DNA of 64,000 nucleotides from Arthrobacter citreus (GTDB lineage: Bacteria; Actinomycetota; Actinomycetes; Actinomycetales; Micrococcaceae): NCBI RefSeq assembly GCF_009192745.1, contig NZ_VTFV01000003.1, forward strand, positions 1 through 64,000, given 5' to 3'. Shown piece after piece: positions 17,864 through 26,937 of the stretch. Within the stretch, counting starts at the first letter, position 1. Every line of letters starts with the position of its first letter. Under the pieces are notes generated by a model, which saw nothing but the letters and a program-made list of their open reading frames with translations, was not told the origin of the DNA and searched no databases. Both the position numbers and the translations under genes were made by a program.

Positions 17864-20092
17864 ATGCAGGACAGGATTCCCGGCGAACTCGACTTTCCCC
17901 TCAACCGCCGGATCGGAAAAAAGTCTGCGGACAAGATCGAGAAGCAGCTGGGCATCACCACTGTGGGCCAGCTGCTGCTCCACGTTCCGCGGCGGTACAT
18001 GGAACGCGGGGAACTGACGCGGATTTCCGAGATCCCCTTCGATGAGGAAGTCACCCTCGTCGCGAGGGTGCAAAGCAGCAATTCACGCCGGATGCAGACC
18101 CGCAAGGGCATGATCGTGGAAGTCACGGTGACGGATGACGACGACGCCGCGGGTTCCCTGGGGCTGCTGCACCTCACCTTCTTCAACGGCTACGGAGCGC
18201 AAAAGGACCTCCAGCCCGGGATCCGTGCCATGTTCTCCGGGAAGGTCGGGGTCTACAAGGGGCAGCTGACCCTGACCAACCCGAACTATGTGCTGCTCAG
18301 CGACGAAGCGGACGACGAGGAAGAAGCCAAACGGCCCATCCCGGTCTACCCTGCGACTGCCAAGCTCACCAGCTGGGAAATCAAGACCACCATCGACCTG
18401 CTGCTCGACTCGCTCCAAACCGAACGGCTGCGGGACCCGATCCCGCAGGCTATCCGGTCCCGGGAGCACCTGATGGGTGTGGCAGACGCTTTCAACGCGA
18501 TCCACCGTCCCGCGGCCATCGAAGATGCCTACAAGGCGCGCCACCGCTTCCGGTACGAGGAAGCGCTGGTCCTGCAGACCGCGCTGGCCCGCAGGCATGC
18601 CTTCACTGCGGAACAGGACGCCACCTCCCGCCCGCCCCGCCCGGGGGGACTGCTGGAAGCCTTCGACGCCGCACTGCCTTTCACGCTGACGGAAGGTCAG
18701 GCCTCCATCGGCGCGGAACTGGCTGCCGACCTGGCCAAACCGCACCCCATGAACCGGCTGCTGCAGGGCGAAGTTGGATCCGGCAAGACTCTGGTGGCGC
18801 TGCGGGCCATGCTGCAGGTGGTCGACGCCGGGGGACAGGCAGCGCTGCTGGCACCCACCGAGGTGCTGGCCGCCCAGCACTACGCCTCGATCACCCGGAC
18901 ACTCGGTCCGCTGGCCCAGGCCGGCATGCTCGGCGGCAGCGAAACTGCCACCCGGGTAACGCTGCTGACTGGTTCAATGTCCGCGGCTCAGCGCAAGTCA
19001 GCGCTCCTTGAAGCAGCTTCGGGGTCGGCTGGAATCGTGATCGGCACGCACGCACTGCTCTCGGAACATGTGCAGTTCGCGGACCTGGGCCTGGTGGTGG
19101 TTGATGAACAGCACCGTTTCGGCGTCGAGCAGCGGGACATCCTGCGCACCAAGGGCCGGGAGTCCACCCCGCACCTGCTGGTCATGACCGCCACTCCCAT
19201 TCCGCGCACCGTGGCCATGACAGTGTTCGGTGACCTGGATGTCTCCACCCTGACCCAGCTGCCTGCCGGACGGGCACCGATCTCCACGTACCTGGCCCCG
19301 CTGGCGGACAAACCGGCCTGGGGTCCGCGAATCTGGGCGCGTGCCCGCGAGGAGATCGACGCCGGAAGGCAGGTCTACGTCGTCTGTCCCAAGATCGGGG
19401 ACAGGGAAGAGGAACCCGGCACCGAGCTGGCGCTGCTTGAAGAACTGCCCCCGCAGGCCGCCCCGCGGAACCAGCGTCCGCTGGCTTCGGTCCTGGACAC
19501 GGTCGAGCGGCTCGAGGAACTGCCGGTGCTCGCAGGTATTCGGCTGGGCATGCTGCACGGGCGGATGGATCCGGCGGATAAGTCCGCCGCGATGGATGCC
19601 TTCAACCGCGGCGAAATAGACCTGCTGGTCTCCACCACCGTGATCGAGGTGGGGGTGGACGTCCTCAACGCCACCATGATGGTGATTCTCGACGCCGAAC
19701 GTTTTGGCATCTCGCAGCTGCACCAGCTGCGCGGCCGCGTAGGCCGGGGAGGCCTGCCCGGCACCTGCCTGCTGGTGACCAACCTTGAGGACGGGCATCC
19801 CAGCCGGGAACGCCTGGACGCCGTGGCAGCCACCACCGATGGTTTCGAACTCTCGCGCCGGGACCTGGAACTGCGCCGGGAAGGTGACATCCTCGGTGCC
19901 TCGCAGTCCGGCGGACGCTCGACCCTCAAGCTGCTGCGCGCCATCCAGGATGAAAAGGTCATTGAACGGGCGCGTGCCGATGCCTACGCGCTGATCCAGG
20001 AAGACCCGGACCTGCTGGACCATCCGGCCCTGAATGAGGCGATCGAGGCTTACCTGAACCCGGAGAAGGAAGCGTTCCTGGACCGCGGCTAG
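17864..20092 (+). CDS. recG: ATP-dependent DNA helicase RecG
   Basis: RecG remodels stalled replication forks and branched DNA. The 742-residue protein has the N-terminal wedge/OB domain (about 1-250), Walker A GEVGSGKTLVAL (near 305), the DEQHRFG Walker B box near 410, the TATPIPRT motif III, and the C-terminal helicase domain with HQLRGRVGRGG. The extra loop after VCPKIGDREEEPG is common in actinobacterial RecG. The ATG is 6 nt after the DAK2 stop, indicating one operon. rsmD follows but has its own likely promoter. Confidence 0.97.
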   Translation: MQDRIPGELDFPLNRRIGKKSADKIEKQLGITTVGQLLLHVPRRYMERGELTRISEIPFDEEVTLVARVQSSNSRRMQTRKGMIVEVTVTDDDDAAGSLGLLHLTFFNGYGAQKDLQPGIRAMFSGKVGVYKGQLTLTNPNYVLLSDEADDEEEAKRPIPVYPATAKLTSWEIKTTIDLLLDSLQTERLRDPIPQAIRSREHLMGVADAFNAIHRPAAIEDAYKARHRFRYEEALVLQTALARRHAFTAEQDATSRPPRPGGLLEAFDAALPFTLTEGQASIGAELAADLAKPHPMNRLLQGEVGSGKTLVALRAMLQVVDAGGQAALLAPTEVLAAQHYASITRTLGPLAQAGMLGGSETATRVTLLTGSMSAAQRKSALLEAASGSAGIVIGTHALLSEHVQFADLGLVVVDEQHRFGVEQRDILRTKGRESTPHLLVMTATPIPRTVAMTVFGDLDVSTLTQLPAGRAPISTYLAPLADKPAWGPRIWARAREEIDAGRQVYVVCPKIGDREEEPGTELALLEELPPQAAPRNQRPLASVLDTVERLEELPVLAGIRLGMLHGRMDPADKSAAMDAFNRGEIDLLVSTTVIEVGVDVLNATMMVILDAERFGISQLHQLRGRVGRGGLPGTCLLVTNLEDGHPSRERLDAVAATTDGFELSRRDLELRREGDILGASQSGGRSTLKLLRAIQDEKVIERARADAYALIQEDPDLLDHPALNEAIEAYLNPEKEAFLDRG

Positions 20093-20149
20093 GTTCGGGG
20101 GCGGGTACCCGATGCCGGACGGGGCAGGCCCGCTGGCTAGAGTGGAACC

Positions 20150-20740
20150 ATGAGCCGCATCATTGCCGGAGCCGCCGGCGGAACCACCCTGACCAGCGTT
20201 CCCGGGTCCAGTACCCGGCCTACCACTGACAGGGTGAAGGAAGCGCTCTTCTCCCGCCTGGAGTCCTACGGAATCCTGGACGGGGCCTACGTGCTGGACT
20301 TGTTCGCCGGCTCGGGCTCCCTGGGCGTGGAAAGCGCCAGCCGCGGGGCCGCACGGGTCGACCTGGTCGAACTGGCAGAAAAGGCCGCGCAGGTCTGCCG
20401 CGGCAATGCGTCCCTGGTGAACAAGATCCTCGGCTCCGAACGGGTGCGGGTGCACCGGACCAAGGCGGAGTCCTACCTGCTTCGGGTACCGCCGGGACTG
20501 GTCTGGGACCTGGTCTTCCTGGACCCGCCGTATCCGCTGGAGGAGGAAGGCCTGTCCGCAGTGCTGGAAGCGCTGAGTCCCCGCCTGGCGGACGGCGCCG
20601 TCGTCGTGGTGGAACGCTCCACCCGCTCGCCCGAGCCCGGCTGGCCGGCTGGCATGGAGCGCTTCAGCGAAAAGGCCTACGGCGAGACAACACTCTGGTT
20701 CGCCGAGCCGGCTCCAAAGAAAGACGGCGCAGAAGCCTAG
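20150..20740 (+). CDS. rsmD: 16S rRNA (guanine(966)-N2)-methyltransferase
   Basis: RsmD methylates G966 of 16S rRNA with SAM. The 196-residue protein starts SRIIAGAAGG and has the family element RPTTDRVKEALFS near residue 24. The SAM-binding motif is VLDLFAGSGSLGVE near residue 48, and the catalytic NPPY-type motif is FLDPPYP near residue 123. TAGAGT (20138-20143) ends 6 nt before the ATG and no Shine-Dalgarno is seen, so the mRNA may be leaderless. It ends 6 nt from the stop of the convergent methyltransferase-like gene. Confidence 0.95.
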   Translation: MSRIIAGAAGGTTLTSVPGSSTRPTTDRVKEALFSRLESYGILDGAYVLDLFAGSGSLGVESASRGAARVDLVELAEKAAQVCRGNASLVNKILGSERVRVHRTKAESYLLRVPPGLVWDLVFLDPPYPLEEEGLSAVLEALSPRLADGAVVVVERSTRSPEPGWPAGMERFSEKAYGETTLWFAEPAPKKDGAEA

Positions 20741-20746
20741 ATTTCT

Positions 20747-21541
20747 TTAGCGTCCCTCCGCGAACGCGTCGAGGTCTGCTCCGGTCAGCACCGCTGCCGG
20801 ATGGGGTCCGGCCTGCAGAAGCGACGTCGTCCACTCGGCGGGCCAGCGGTACGGCACCGCCGCCAGCACAATGTTGCCGGGGTGCCTGCCGGTGAACAAT
20901 GACGCGTCCCCAAGTGCTGCCGCTTCGCCCCCCGCCCTGCCGAAGACATCGGCCAGCGCCTTGGCCTGCCGGCGTGCGAAGGCAAGCGGGGGATCGTCGC
21001 CCACATTCACCAGCAGCACGCCGCGCCCGCTCAGCAGTGCCCGCAGTTCCTCGTAATAGCTGCGCTCTGCCAGATGCTCCGGAGCGTCGGCACCGGCAAA
21101 GACGTCAAGGACCACGGCATCGAACGAGCCGGCCTCGAAGCGCTCAAGTTCCGCGCGGGCGTCGCCGGTCACCGTTTCAAGCACAGTGCCCTCCGGCAGC
21201 GGCAGGTAGGCCAGGACGTAGTCAAGAAGTTCGCGCTCAAGTTCAACGGCGGCCTGCTCAGAACCGGGGCGTGTGGCCTGCACATACCGGGCCAGGGTCA
21301 GCGCCCCGGCACCCAGGTGGAGCACCCGCAGCGAAGCGCCCGGCGGACCAGCCAGGTCCAGGACGTTACCGATCCTGCGAAGGTACTCGTAGAAGATCTC
21401 CTCCGGGTGGGCCAGGTTCACGTGGGACTGCTGGGCTCCGCCGATGGAGAGGATCCAGGCGCCGTCATTGAAGGCATCCTCGTCCAGTTCCGCGTGGGCA
21501 GCGATGCCGCGCAGGAGGCGGGAGGGCGGACGCTTCGCCAT
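20747..21541 (-). CDS. Spermidine synthase-like methyltransferase-fold protein
   Basis: The 264-residue protein has a Rossmann core related to spermidine/spermine synthases. The nucleoside-binding loop is VLHLGAGALTLARY near residue 70, and the acidic motif VVLDVFAGADAPEHL near residue 146 occupies the catalytic Asp region. It lacks the N-terminal beta domain of true spermidine synthases. Such stand-alone forms are common in actinobacteria and are often annotated as fused or spermidine synthase-like, with uncertain substrate. It lies 2 nt downstream of the aminotransferase on the same strand, so the two are probably co-transcribed. Confidence 0.83.
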   Translation of the reverse strand: MAKRPPSRLLRGIAAHAELDEDAFNDGAWILSIGGAQQSHVNLAHPEEIFYEYLRRIGNVLDLAGPPGASLRVLHLGAGALTLARYVQATRPGSEQAAVELERELLDYVLAYLPLPEGTVLETVTGDARAELERFEAGSFDAVVLDVFAGADAPEHLAERSYYEELRALLSGRGVLLVNVGDDPPLAFARRQAKALADVFGRAGGEAAALGDASLFTGRHPGNIVLAAVPYRWPAEWTTSLLQAGPHPAAVLTGADLDAFAEGR

Positions 21542-21543
21542 CC

Positions 21544-22788
21544 TTAGAGCACCTCGTTGAGCCGGGAGATGCGCTCAGCGGCTTCCTGGAGCACGTCGAA
21601 CCGCTTGCAGAAGGCGAAGCGGAGCATGGTCCTGGTCCGTTCCGCGCCCTCGGGGTGGCAGAACATCGCCACTGGGATGGCTGCTACGCCCACGAGTTCC
21701 GGCAGCCGGCGTGCCAGGGCGGTGGCGTCGTCGATGCCCAGGGGAGCGACGTCGGCATTCACGAAGTACGTTCCCTGTGGCTGGAACACCTCCAGTCCCG
21801 CCTGCCGAAGCCCGGCGGAGAGCACGTTGCGCTTGGCGCGGAGGGTTCCGGCGATGTCGGTGAAGAACGCATCCTCCATGCGCAGCCCCTCGGCGATCGC
21901 CGCCTGGAACGGAGAGCCGGAGCTGTAGGTCAGGAAACTCTTGACGGCACGCACCGCGGCAACCAGCTCCGCCGGCCCGCTGATCCAGCCGATCTTCCAG
22001 CCGGTCAGGGAGAACGTCTTGCCTGCGGATGAAATGGTCAGGGTGCGGTCCGCCGCACCGGGCAGCGTGGCGACGGGAATATGCCGGGGCCCAAACGTGA
22101 GGTGTTCGTAGACCTCGTCGGTGACAATCACGGCGTCATGCTTCACCGCCAGGTCAACGATGCGCTGCAGTACGGTCTCCGGGAAGACGGCGCCGGTGGG
22201 GTTGTGCGGGTTGTTGACCAGCACCACCCGGGTACGGTTCGTGAACGCTGCTTCCAGGGCAGCCAGGTCCGGCTGGAAATCCGGGGCCAGCAGGGGAGCA
22301 GTGGTGTGGGTGGCGCCGCTGAGCCCAATCATGGCGCCGTAGGAGTCGTAGAAGGGCTCGAAGGTCAGGACCTCGTCTCCCGGCCCGGTGAGCGCGAGGA
22401 TAGCGGAAGCTATCGCCTCCGTGGCGCCGGTGGTCACCATGACCTCCGTCCCGGGATCCGGACGAAGACCGTAAAACCTTTCCTGGTGCTCGGCGATGGC
22501 CTCGCGCAGCACCGGCAGCCCCATGCCCGGGGCGTACTGGTTGGCTCCGCCGAGTATCGCCCGGCGGGCAGCATTGCGGATTTCCGCCGGTCCGTCTTCA
22601 TCCGGGAAACCCTGTCCCAGGTTAATCGCTGAGTGGGTACCGGCCAGGGCGGTGATTTCCTCGAAGATGGTGATGCCCAGGTTGCCGTCTGCGCCAAGAA
22701 GGTTCGCTCCCGCCGCCGTGCGCTGCCAGGGTGCGGGCGCACCGTCCCGGGAGTCTCGGAGCATAGGCGTGCGGGATGTTGAAGTCAT
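21544..22788 (-). CDS. Class I/II pyridoxal-phosphate aminotransferase
   Basis: The 414-residue fold-type I aminotransferase carries the INLGQGFPDEDGP signature near residue 43, the aromatic cofactor-stacking region, VLVNNPHNPTGAVF near residue 196, the acidic VTDEVYEHL, and the PLP lysine in SSAGKTFSLTGWKIGW near residue 266. The pattern is that of the methionine/kynurenine-type (YbdL, KAT) and DapC-like group, so the keto-acid partner is uncertain. I start at ATG 22788, which has TTGAAGGC upstream, rather than the longer ORF to 22884. The gene shares a transcript with the downstream methyltransferase-like gene. Confidence 0.9.
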   Translation of the reverse strand: MTSTSRTPMLRDSRDGAPAPWQRTAAGANLLGADGNLGITIFEEITALAGTHSAINLGQGFPDEDGPAEIRNAARRAILGGANQYAPGMGLPVLREAIAEHQERFYGLRPDPGTEVMVTTGATEAIASAILALTGPGDEVLTFEPFYDSYGAMIGLSGATHTTAPLLAPDFQPDLAALEAAFTNRTRVVLVNNPHNPTGAVFPETVLQRIVDLAVKHDAVIVTDEVYEHLTFGPRHIPVATLPGAADRTLTISSAGKTFSLTGWKIGWISGPAELVAAVRAVKSFLTYSSGSPFQAAIAEGLRMEDAFFTDIAGTLRAKRNVLSAGLRQAGLEVFQPQGTYFVNADVAPLGIDDATALARRLPELVGVAAIPVAMFCHPEGAERTRTMLRFAFCKRFDVLQEAAERISRLNEVL

Positions 22789-22901
22789 GCCTTCAAGTAT
22801 TACCTGACACACCCGGGAAACGGGCCGGCGGGACACCCTCCGGTTCTCCATTCCGCCGTGCCTGACCGCCCTGGAGCCCGCCAACCGGGTAGATTCGATG
22901 T

Positions 22902-23366
22902 ATGCGACGCGCTGTATGCCCCGGATCCTATGACCCCATCCATAACGGCCACCTCGAAGTGATTGCCCGCGCCACGAACCTCTTTGACGAAGTCATCGTC
23001 GCGGTCTCCACGAACTACGCCAAGAAGTACCGGTTCTCCGAAGACGAGCGGCTGGAAATTGCTGCGGAAACGCTGGGCTCCCTTGCGGGAGTGTCAGTGC
23101 TGCCCATGGGGCACGGCCTGCTGGCAGATTTCTGCCGGGAGCATGGCGCAAGCGCCATCGTCAAGGGACTGCGGTCGGTGCAGGATTACCAGTACGAACT
23201 GCCCATGGCTGTTATGAACCGGCAGCTCACCGGCGTGGAAACCGTCTTCCTGGCCGCGGAGAATTCCTACACGCACCTTTCCTCAAGCCTGATCAAGGAA
23301 GTCGCCTCACTGGGCGGAGACATCACCGGATTTGTGCCGAGCGCCGTGTTGAAGCGGCTGAGCTAG
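22902..23366 (+). CDS. coaD: Phosphopantetheine adenylyltransferase
   Basis: CoaD makes dephospho-CoA from 4'-phosphopantetheine and ATP, the penultimate step of CoA synthesis. The 154-residue protein has the nucleotidyltransferase signature CPGSYDPIHNGHLEVI at its start, VKGLRSVQDYQYE near residue 87, and the ATP-binding THLSSSLIKEVASLGG near residue 125. Length is normal. TAGATT (22890-22895) ends 6 nt before the ATG with no Shine-Dalgarno, suggesting a leaderless mRNA. It stands between a divergent aminotransferase and the DUF177-rpmF operon. Confidence 0.97.
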   Translation: MRRAVCPGSYDPIHNGHLEVIARATNLFDEVIVAVSTNYAKKYRFSEDERLEIAAETLGSLAGVSVLPMGHGLLADFCREHGASAIVKGLRSVQDYQYELPMAVMNRQLTGVETVFLAAENSYTHLSSSLIKEVASLGGDITGFVPSAVLKRLS

Positions 23367-23458
23367 CCAGGTGCAATGGCCCCGGGGTGCGCTGTGCAGG
23401 CAGTAGACTTGATGGGGCGACGGAAACCCGGCGTTCTGCCGGCTGCCTGAACCCCGGT

Positions 23459-23488
23459 TTGAGAGATACCGGCTCCTCAGGCTAAGAT
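23459..23488 (+). promoter_or_regulatory. Promoter of the DUF177-rpmF operon
   Basis: TTGAGA (23459-23464) and TAAGAT (23483-23488) are separated by 18 nt. The pair lies about 25 nt upstream of the AGGAG ribosome-binding site of the DUF177 gene. Confidence 0.68.
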
Positions 23489-23556
23489 GATATGTCGGTC
23501 TATGTTCTACAGGAGTTCTCATTAGCGTTTCATCGCGGTCACAACCGAGTTCCCCC

Positions 23557-24120
23557 TTGGCAATTAATGTCAAGGATCTCGGGCGCAGCCCGGGAACCAT
23601 GCGGACAATGCATGAGCATGTGCCGGCACCGAAAGACTTCGGTGTTGCGCTTATTGGCGTACCGTTCGGATCGGACATTGAGCTCGATCTGAGGTTTGAA
23701 GCTGTACACGAGGGGATCCTGGTCTCGGGTTCCGCGCTTGTTCCCGTCAAGGGCGAGTGCGGACGGTGCCTGGTTCCCATCGAGTACAACGAGGACGTCG
23801 ATGTGCAGGAACTCTTCTACTACGAGGACACAGAGTCCTTCGAAGAAGAAGAGGAAGAAGAGCAACGCCGGATCGAGCGAGATGTAATCGATCTTGAACC
23901 GGTTTTGCGGGACGCAGTGGTAACTTCCCTGCCGTTCCAGCCGGTGTGCCGGGAGGACTGCGAAGGCCTTTGCTCCGAATGCGGGGCGCGCCTTGAGGAG
24001 GATCCGGGTCACCACCATGAAGTTGTGGATCCTCGCTGGGCAGCCCTTGCCGGGTTGGCTGGCACCGCCGCTGAAGATGCGGCAACAAGTACAGAGTCAG
24101 ACGAGAGAGAAGAGAGTTAG
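23557..24120 (+). CDS. DUF177 (YceD) family protein
   Basis: The protein is the conserved partner of rpmF and, in plants and E. coli, YceD homologues act in 23S rRNA maturation. It has 187 residues from TTG 23557. Conserved features are [17 protein letters not shown] near residue 60 with two cysteines, an acidic run EEEEEEEQ, and [16 protein letters not shown] near residue 133. The start is uncertain: TTG 23557 has no Shine-Dalgarno, while AGGAG (23511-23515) sits 5 nt before an in-frame ATT at 23521 with the frame open. An ATT start would add 12 residues. The gene ends 2 nt before rpmF. Confidence 0.9.
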   Translation: MAINVKDLGRSPGTMRTMHEHVPAPKDFGVALIGVPFGSDIELDLRFEAVHEGILVSGSALVPVKGECGRCLVPIEYNEDVDVQELFYYEDTESFEEEEEEEQRRIERDVIDLEPVLRDAVVTSLPFQPVCREDCEGLCSECGARLEEDPGHHHEVVDPRWAALAGLAGTAAEDAATSTESDEREES

Positions 24121-24122
24121 TC

Positions 24123-24326
24123 GTGGCTGTTCCCAAGCGGAAAATGTCCCGCTCGAATACGCGTGCACGCCGGTCCCAGTGGAAGGCAACTGCGCCCAAC
24201 CTGGTAAAGACCGTTGAGAACGGCCGCGTTACCTACAGCCTGCCCCACCAGGCCAAGGTCGTAACCGACTCCGCAGGTACCGCGCTGTTCCTTGAATACA
24301 AGGGCCGCAAGGTAGCGGACGTCTAA
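24123..24326 (+). CDS. rpmF: 50S ribosomal protein L32
   Basis: The 67-residue protein begins [19 protein letters not shown], which is diagnostic of L32. The zinc-binding cysteine pairs seen in many L32 proteins are missing, so this is the cysteine-free paralogue type, usual for some actinobacteria. It starts at GTG 24123, 2 nt after the DUF177 stop, and a terminator-like hairpin follows before rnc. It is a structural component of the large ribosomal subunit. Confidence 0.97.
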   Translation: MAVPKRKMSRSNTRARRSQWKATAPNLVKTVENGRVTYSLPHQAKVVTDSAGTALFLEYKGRKVADV

Positions 24327-24329
24327 GAC

Positions 24330-24392
24330 CAGTGAGTGTCCCCTTTGCCGTTTGCCCCATGGGCAGCCGCTGAAGGGGGCTCACTGCTTTTC
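24330..24392 (+). terminator. Terminator or attenuator between rpmF and rnc
   Basis: CAGTGAG (24330-24336) pairs with CTCACTG (24380-24386), and CCCCTT (24340-24345) pairs with AAGGGG (24373-24378). CTTTT follows the stem. It would uncouple rpmF from rnc, which seems to have its own start signals just downstream. Confidence 0.65.
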
Positions 24393-24408
24393 GGGGCACA
24401 ATCAGCAA

Positions 24409-25119
24409 GTGAAAAATACTGAAGAGCTTCTGAAGCGTCTCGGCGTCGACCTCGATGCCGAGACGCTTCGTCTTGCGCTCACACACCGCTCCTACGCATA
24501 CGAGCATGGCGGCATCCCCACCAACGAACGCCTTGAATTCCTGGGCGATTCGATCCTGGGGTTCTCCGTAACCGACACGCTTTACCGTGACAACCCCGGG
24601 CTTTCCGAGGGTGAACTGGCCAAGCGCCGTTCCGCAGTAGTCAGCACCAAGGCGCTGGCCTCCGTGGCCCGCGAGCTCAGGCTGGGCGACTTTATCCTGC
24701 TCGGCCAGGGCGAGAAGCTGACCAACGGCAAGGACAAGTCCTCCATCCTGGCGGACACCACCGAGGCACTGATCGGCGCGGTGTACCTGTGCCACGGCAT
24801 CGAGACTGCCCGTTCAATGGTGATGCGCCTGATTGGGCCGCTGCTCCACGATGCGGACACCCTGGGAGCCGGCACCGACTGGAAGACCAGCATCCAGGAA
24901 ATAGCTGCCGCCCGGAAAATGGGCGACATCGAATACCGGGTTACGGGCTCCGGCCCGGACCACTCCCGCAGTTTCGTCGCCGTGCTGCACATCGGCGGAC
25001 GTGCGTTCGGCACGGGCACCGGCCGGTCCAAGAAGGACGCTGAGCAGGAAGCTGCCGCAGACACCTGGAAGCTGTTGCGTGAACAGGACAGCAGCCAGGC
25101 TCCTTCGGCACCTGTGTAG
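24409..25119 (+). CDS. rnc: Ribonuclease III
   Basis: RNase III cuts double-stranded RNA in rRNA and mRNA processing. The 236-residue protein has the catalytic signature [14 protein letters not shown] near residue 44, the second acidic site in [12 protein letters not shown] near residue 117, and a C-terminal dsRNA-binding domain (about 160-228) ending [19 protein letters not shown] choose GTG 24409 over the longer ORF from 24352. CACAAT (24397-24402) ends 6 nt before it, and the family N-terminus fits. The longer version would begin inside the rpmF terminator. mutM follows after 8 nt. Confidence 0.95.
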   Translation: MKNTEELLKRLGVDLDAETLRLALTHRSYAYEHGGIPTNERLEFLGDSILGFSVTDTLYRDNPGLSEGELAKRRSAVVSTKALASVARELRLGDFILLGQGEKLTNGKDKSSILADTTEALIGAVYLCHGIETARSMVMRLIGPLLHDADTLGAGTDWKTSIQEIAAARKMGDIEYRVTGSGPDHSRSFVAVLHIGGRAFGTGTGRSKKDAEQEAAADTWKLLREQDSSQAPSAPV

Positions 25120-25127
25120 CCGCTGTC

Positions 25128-26090
25128 ATGCCCGAACTTCCCGAAGTCGAGGTAGTCCGGCGCGGCCTGGCACGATGGGTGCGCGGCCGCACCATCACCG
25201 GCGTCGAAATCCTCGATGAACGCTCCATCCGGCGGCACGTTCCGGGGCCGGAGGACCTGCGCGGCAACCTCGAGGGCGCCCGCGTGCTTGATGTGGCCCG
25301 TCGCGGGAAATTCCTCTGGCTGCCCCTGGTGGAGGACTCAGCGCCCGACGCCGCCCCGCCGTTTGCGCTGATGGCGCACCTGGGCATGAGCGGGCAGCTG
25401 GTGATGGAAACACCCGACCTGCCCGATGAGAAGCACCTCAAGGTCCGGTTCACGCTCAGCCCGGCTGAGGACGCAGACGGTACGCGCATGCCGGACGAAC
25501 TTCGTTTTGTGGACCAGCGCATTTTCGGCGGGGTCTTCCTGGCGGACCTGCTGCCCACACCGGACGGGCAACCCGGCGGGCTCTCGGAAACGGGGCTGGC
25601 GCTGGTTCCGTCGGAAGCAGCCCATATTGCCCGCGATCCGCTGGACCCGGCGTTCTCCTTCGACGATTTCTACCGGAGGCTGCGCGCCCGCCGCACCGGC
25701 ATCAAGCGCGCACTCCTGGACCAGGGGCTTATCTCCGGGGTTGGCAACATCTACGCGGACGAGGCGCTGTGGGCAGCGAAGCTGCACTTTGCCAGGCCCA
25801 CCGACACCATGCGCCGGGCGGATGCCCTGCGCCTGGTGGAAGCCGCCCGGGACGTGATGCTGCGTGCCCTCGAAGCCGGGGGAACCAGTTTCGACTCGCT
25901 CTACGTCAACGTCAACGGAGCCTCCGGCTACTTCGCCCGCTCCCTGAATGCCTACGGCCGCGAGGGCCGGCCGTGCCCGCGGTGCGAGGCGGCAGGCCTT
26001 CCCACACTGATCCGGCGGGATTCGTTCATGAACCGTTCCTCGTACTCCTGCCCGGTCTGCCAGAAGCGTCCGCGCAACGGCCGCTGGTAG
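25128..26090 (+). CDS. mutM: Formamidopyrimidine-DNA glycosylase
   Basis: MutM excises oxidised purines such as 8-oxoguanine and nicks the abasic site. The 320-residue protein starts [14 protein letters not shown], giving the catalytic Pro2 and Glu3. The HhH-type segment [17 protein letters not shown] lies near residue 205, and a C-terminal zinc finger has CPRC and CPVC cysteine pairs. An insertion of about 20 residues around 115-140 makes it slightly longer than E. coli MutM. It is the last plus-strand gene before the minus-strand ole block, and smc lies beyond that block. Confidence 0.97.
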   Translation: MPELPEVEVVRRGLARWVRGRTITGVEILDERSIRRHVPGPEDLRGNLEGARVLDVARRGKFLWLPLVEDSAPDAAPPFALMAHLGMSGQLVMETPDLPDEKHLKVRFTLSPAEDADGTRMPDELRFVDQRIFGGVFLADLLPTPDGQPGGLSETGLALVPSEAAHIARDPLDPAFSFDDFYRRLRARRTGIKRALLDQGLISGVGNIYADEALWAAKLHFARPTDTMRRADALRLVEAARDVMLRALEAGGTSFDSLYVNVNGASGYFARSLNAYGREGRPCPRCEAAGLPTLIRRDSFMNRSSYSCPVCQKRPRNGRW

Positions 26091-26108
26091 CTCCTGCCCT
26101 GCCGGCGG

Positions 26109-26927
26109 CTAGCTGCTGCGCAGCTCAGCCACCAGGGCGTCGTTGAAAACCGGCCACGCTTCGGCGGCCCAGGGACCGAAGTCCCGGTCCGTGAGGGCCA
26201 CCGCAGCCGCTTCCAGCTCCGGATCAACCCACAGGAATGTCCCGGACTGTCCAAAATGTCCAAAGGTGCGCGGAGAATTGGCCTCGCCGGTCCAGTGCGG
26301 AGACTTCCCGTTGCGGATCTCGAAGCCAAGGCCCCAGTCGTTCTCCTTCTGCCGGCCGAATCCAGGCAGCACACCGGCCAGGCCTGGGAACACCACGGAG
26401 GTGGCGGCAGTCAGCGACCCGGCGCTGATTAGCTGCGGAGCCTGAAGCTCGGCAGCAAACCGGGACAAGTCGGCTGCCGTGGAAACGGCCCCGGCAGCGG
26501 GAGAACCTTCCAGTGCCGTGTCTTTCATGCCCAGGGGCTCGAGGACAGCCTCGGAAAGGTAGTCCGCGAAGGAGATGCCGGTAGCCTGCTCCAGATGTTC
26601 TCCCAGCACTTCGAACCCCGCGTTCGAATACAGGCGGCGGGTCCCCGGTTCGTAACGGACTGTGCGGTCCCCGAAATCGTAACCTCCGGTATGCGCCAGC
26701 AGGTGGCGGATCGTGGAGCCTTCCGGACCGGCCGGATCATCAAGGCCTACGGCTTCCTCTTCGAGGGCCACCTGGAAGGCATACGCGGTGAGCAGCTTGG
26801 TCACGGAAGCCAGCGGGTAACGCTTCTGCTGTTCCCCGCCGGTTCCGAGGACGGTCCCGTCGGCCGCAACGACGGCGGTGGAAACGTTTTCCGCGGGCCA
26901 GGACTGGGTCTTCTGGAGAGTCTTCAT
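26109..26927 (-). CDS. Serine hydrolase, beta-lactamase (class C/PBP-like) family
   Basis: The 272-residue protein has a beta-lactamase/D,D-peptidase fold. The nucleophile motif SxxK is in ASVTKLL (Ser near residue 41), the YxN motif is YSNAGFE near residue 105, and the third motif is HFGQSGT near residue 227. There is no signal peptide, so it probably acts in the cytosol, perhaps as an esterase or peptidase rather than in antibiotic resistance. I use ATG 26927; TAGGAT ends 7 nt upstream, though that hexamer includes the oleD stop codon. It is 11 nt downstream of oleD and may be the last gene of the ole transcript. Confidence 0.86.
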   Translation of the reverse strand: MKTLQKTQSWPAENVSTAVVAADGTVLGTGGEQQKRYPLASVTKLLTAYAFQVALEEEAVGLDDPAGPEGSTIRHLLAHTGGYDFGDRTVRYEPGTRRLYSNAGFEVLGEHLEQATGISFADYLSEAVLEPLGMKDTALEGSPAAGAVSTAADLSRFAAELQAPQLISAGSLTAATSVVFPGLAGVLPGFGRQKENDWGLGFEIRNGKSPHWTGEANSPRTFGHFGQSGTFLWVDPELEAAAVALTDRDFGPWAAEAWPVFNDALVAELRSS

Positions 26928-26937
26928 CCCTGCCATC

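Noticed and set aside
26109-26927. Beta-lactam resistance gene
   Set aside because: SxxK and YxN motifs are present, but there is no signal peptide and the protein is shorter than secreted class C enzymes, so a resistance role is not supported.
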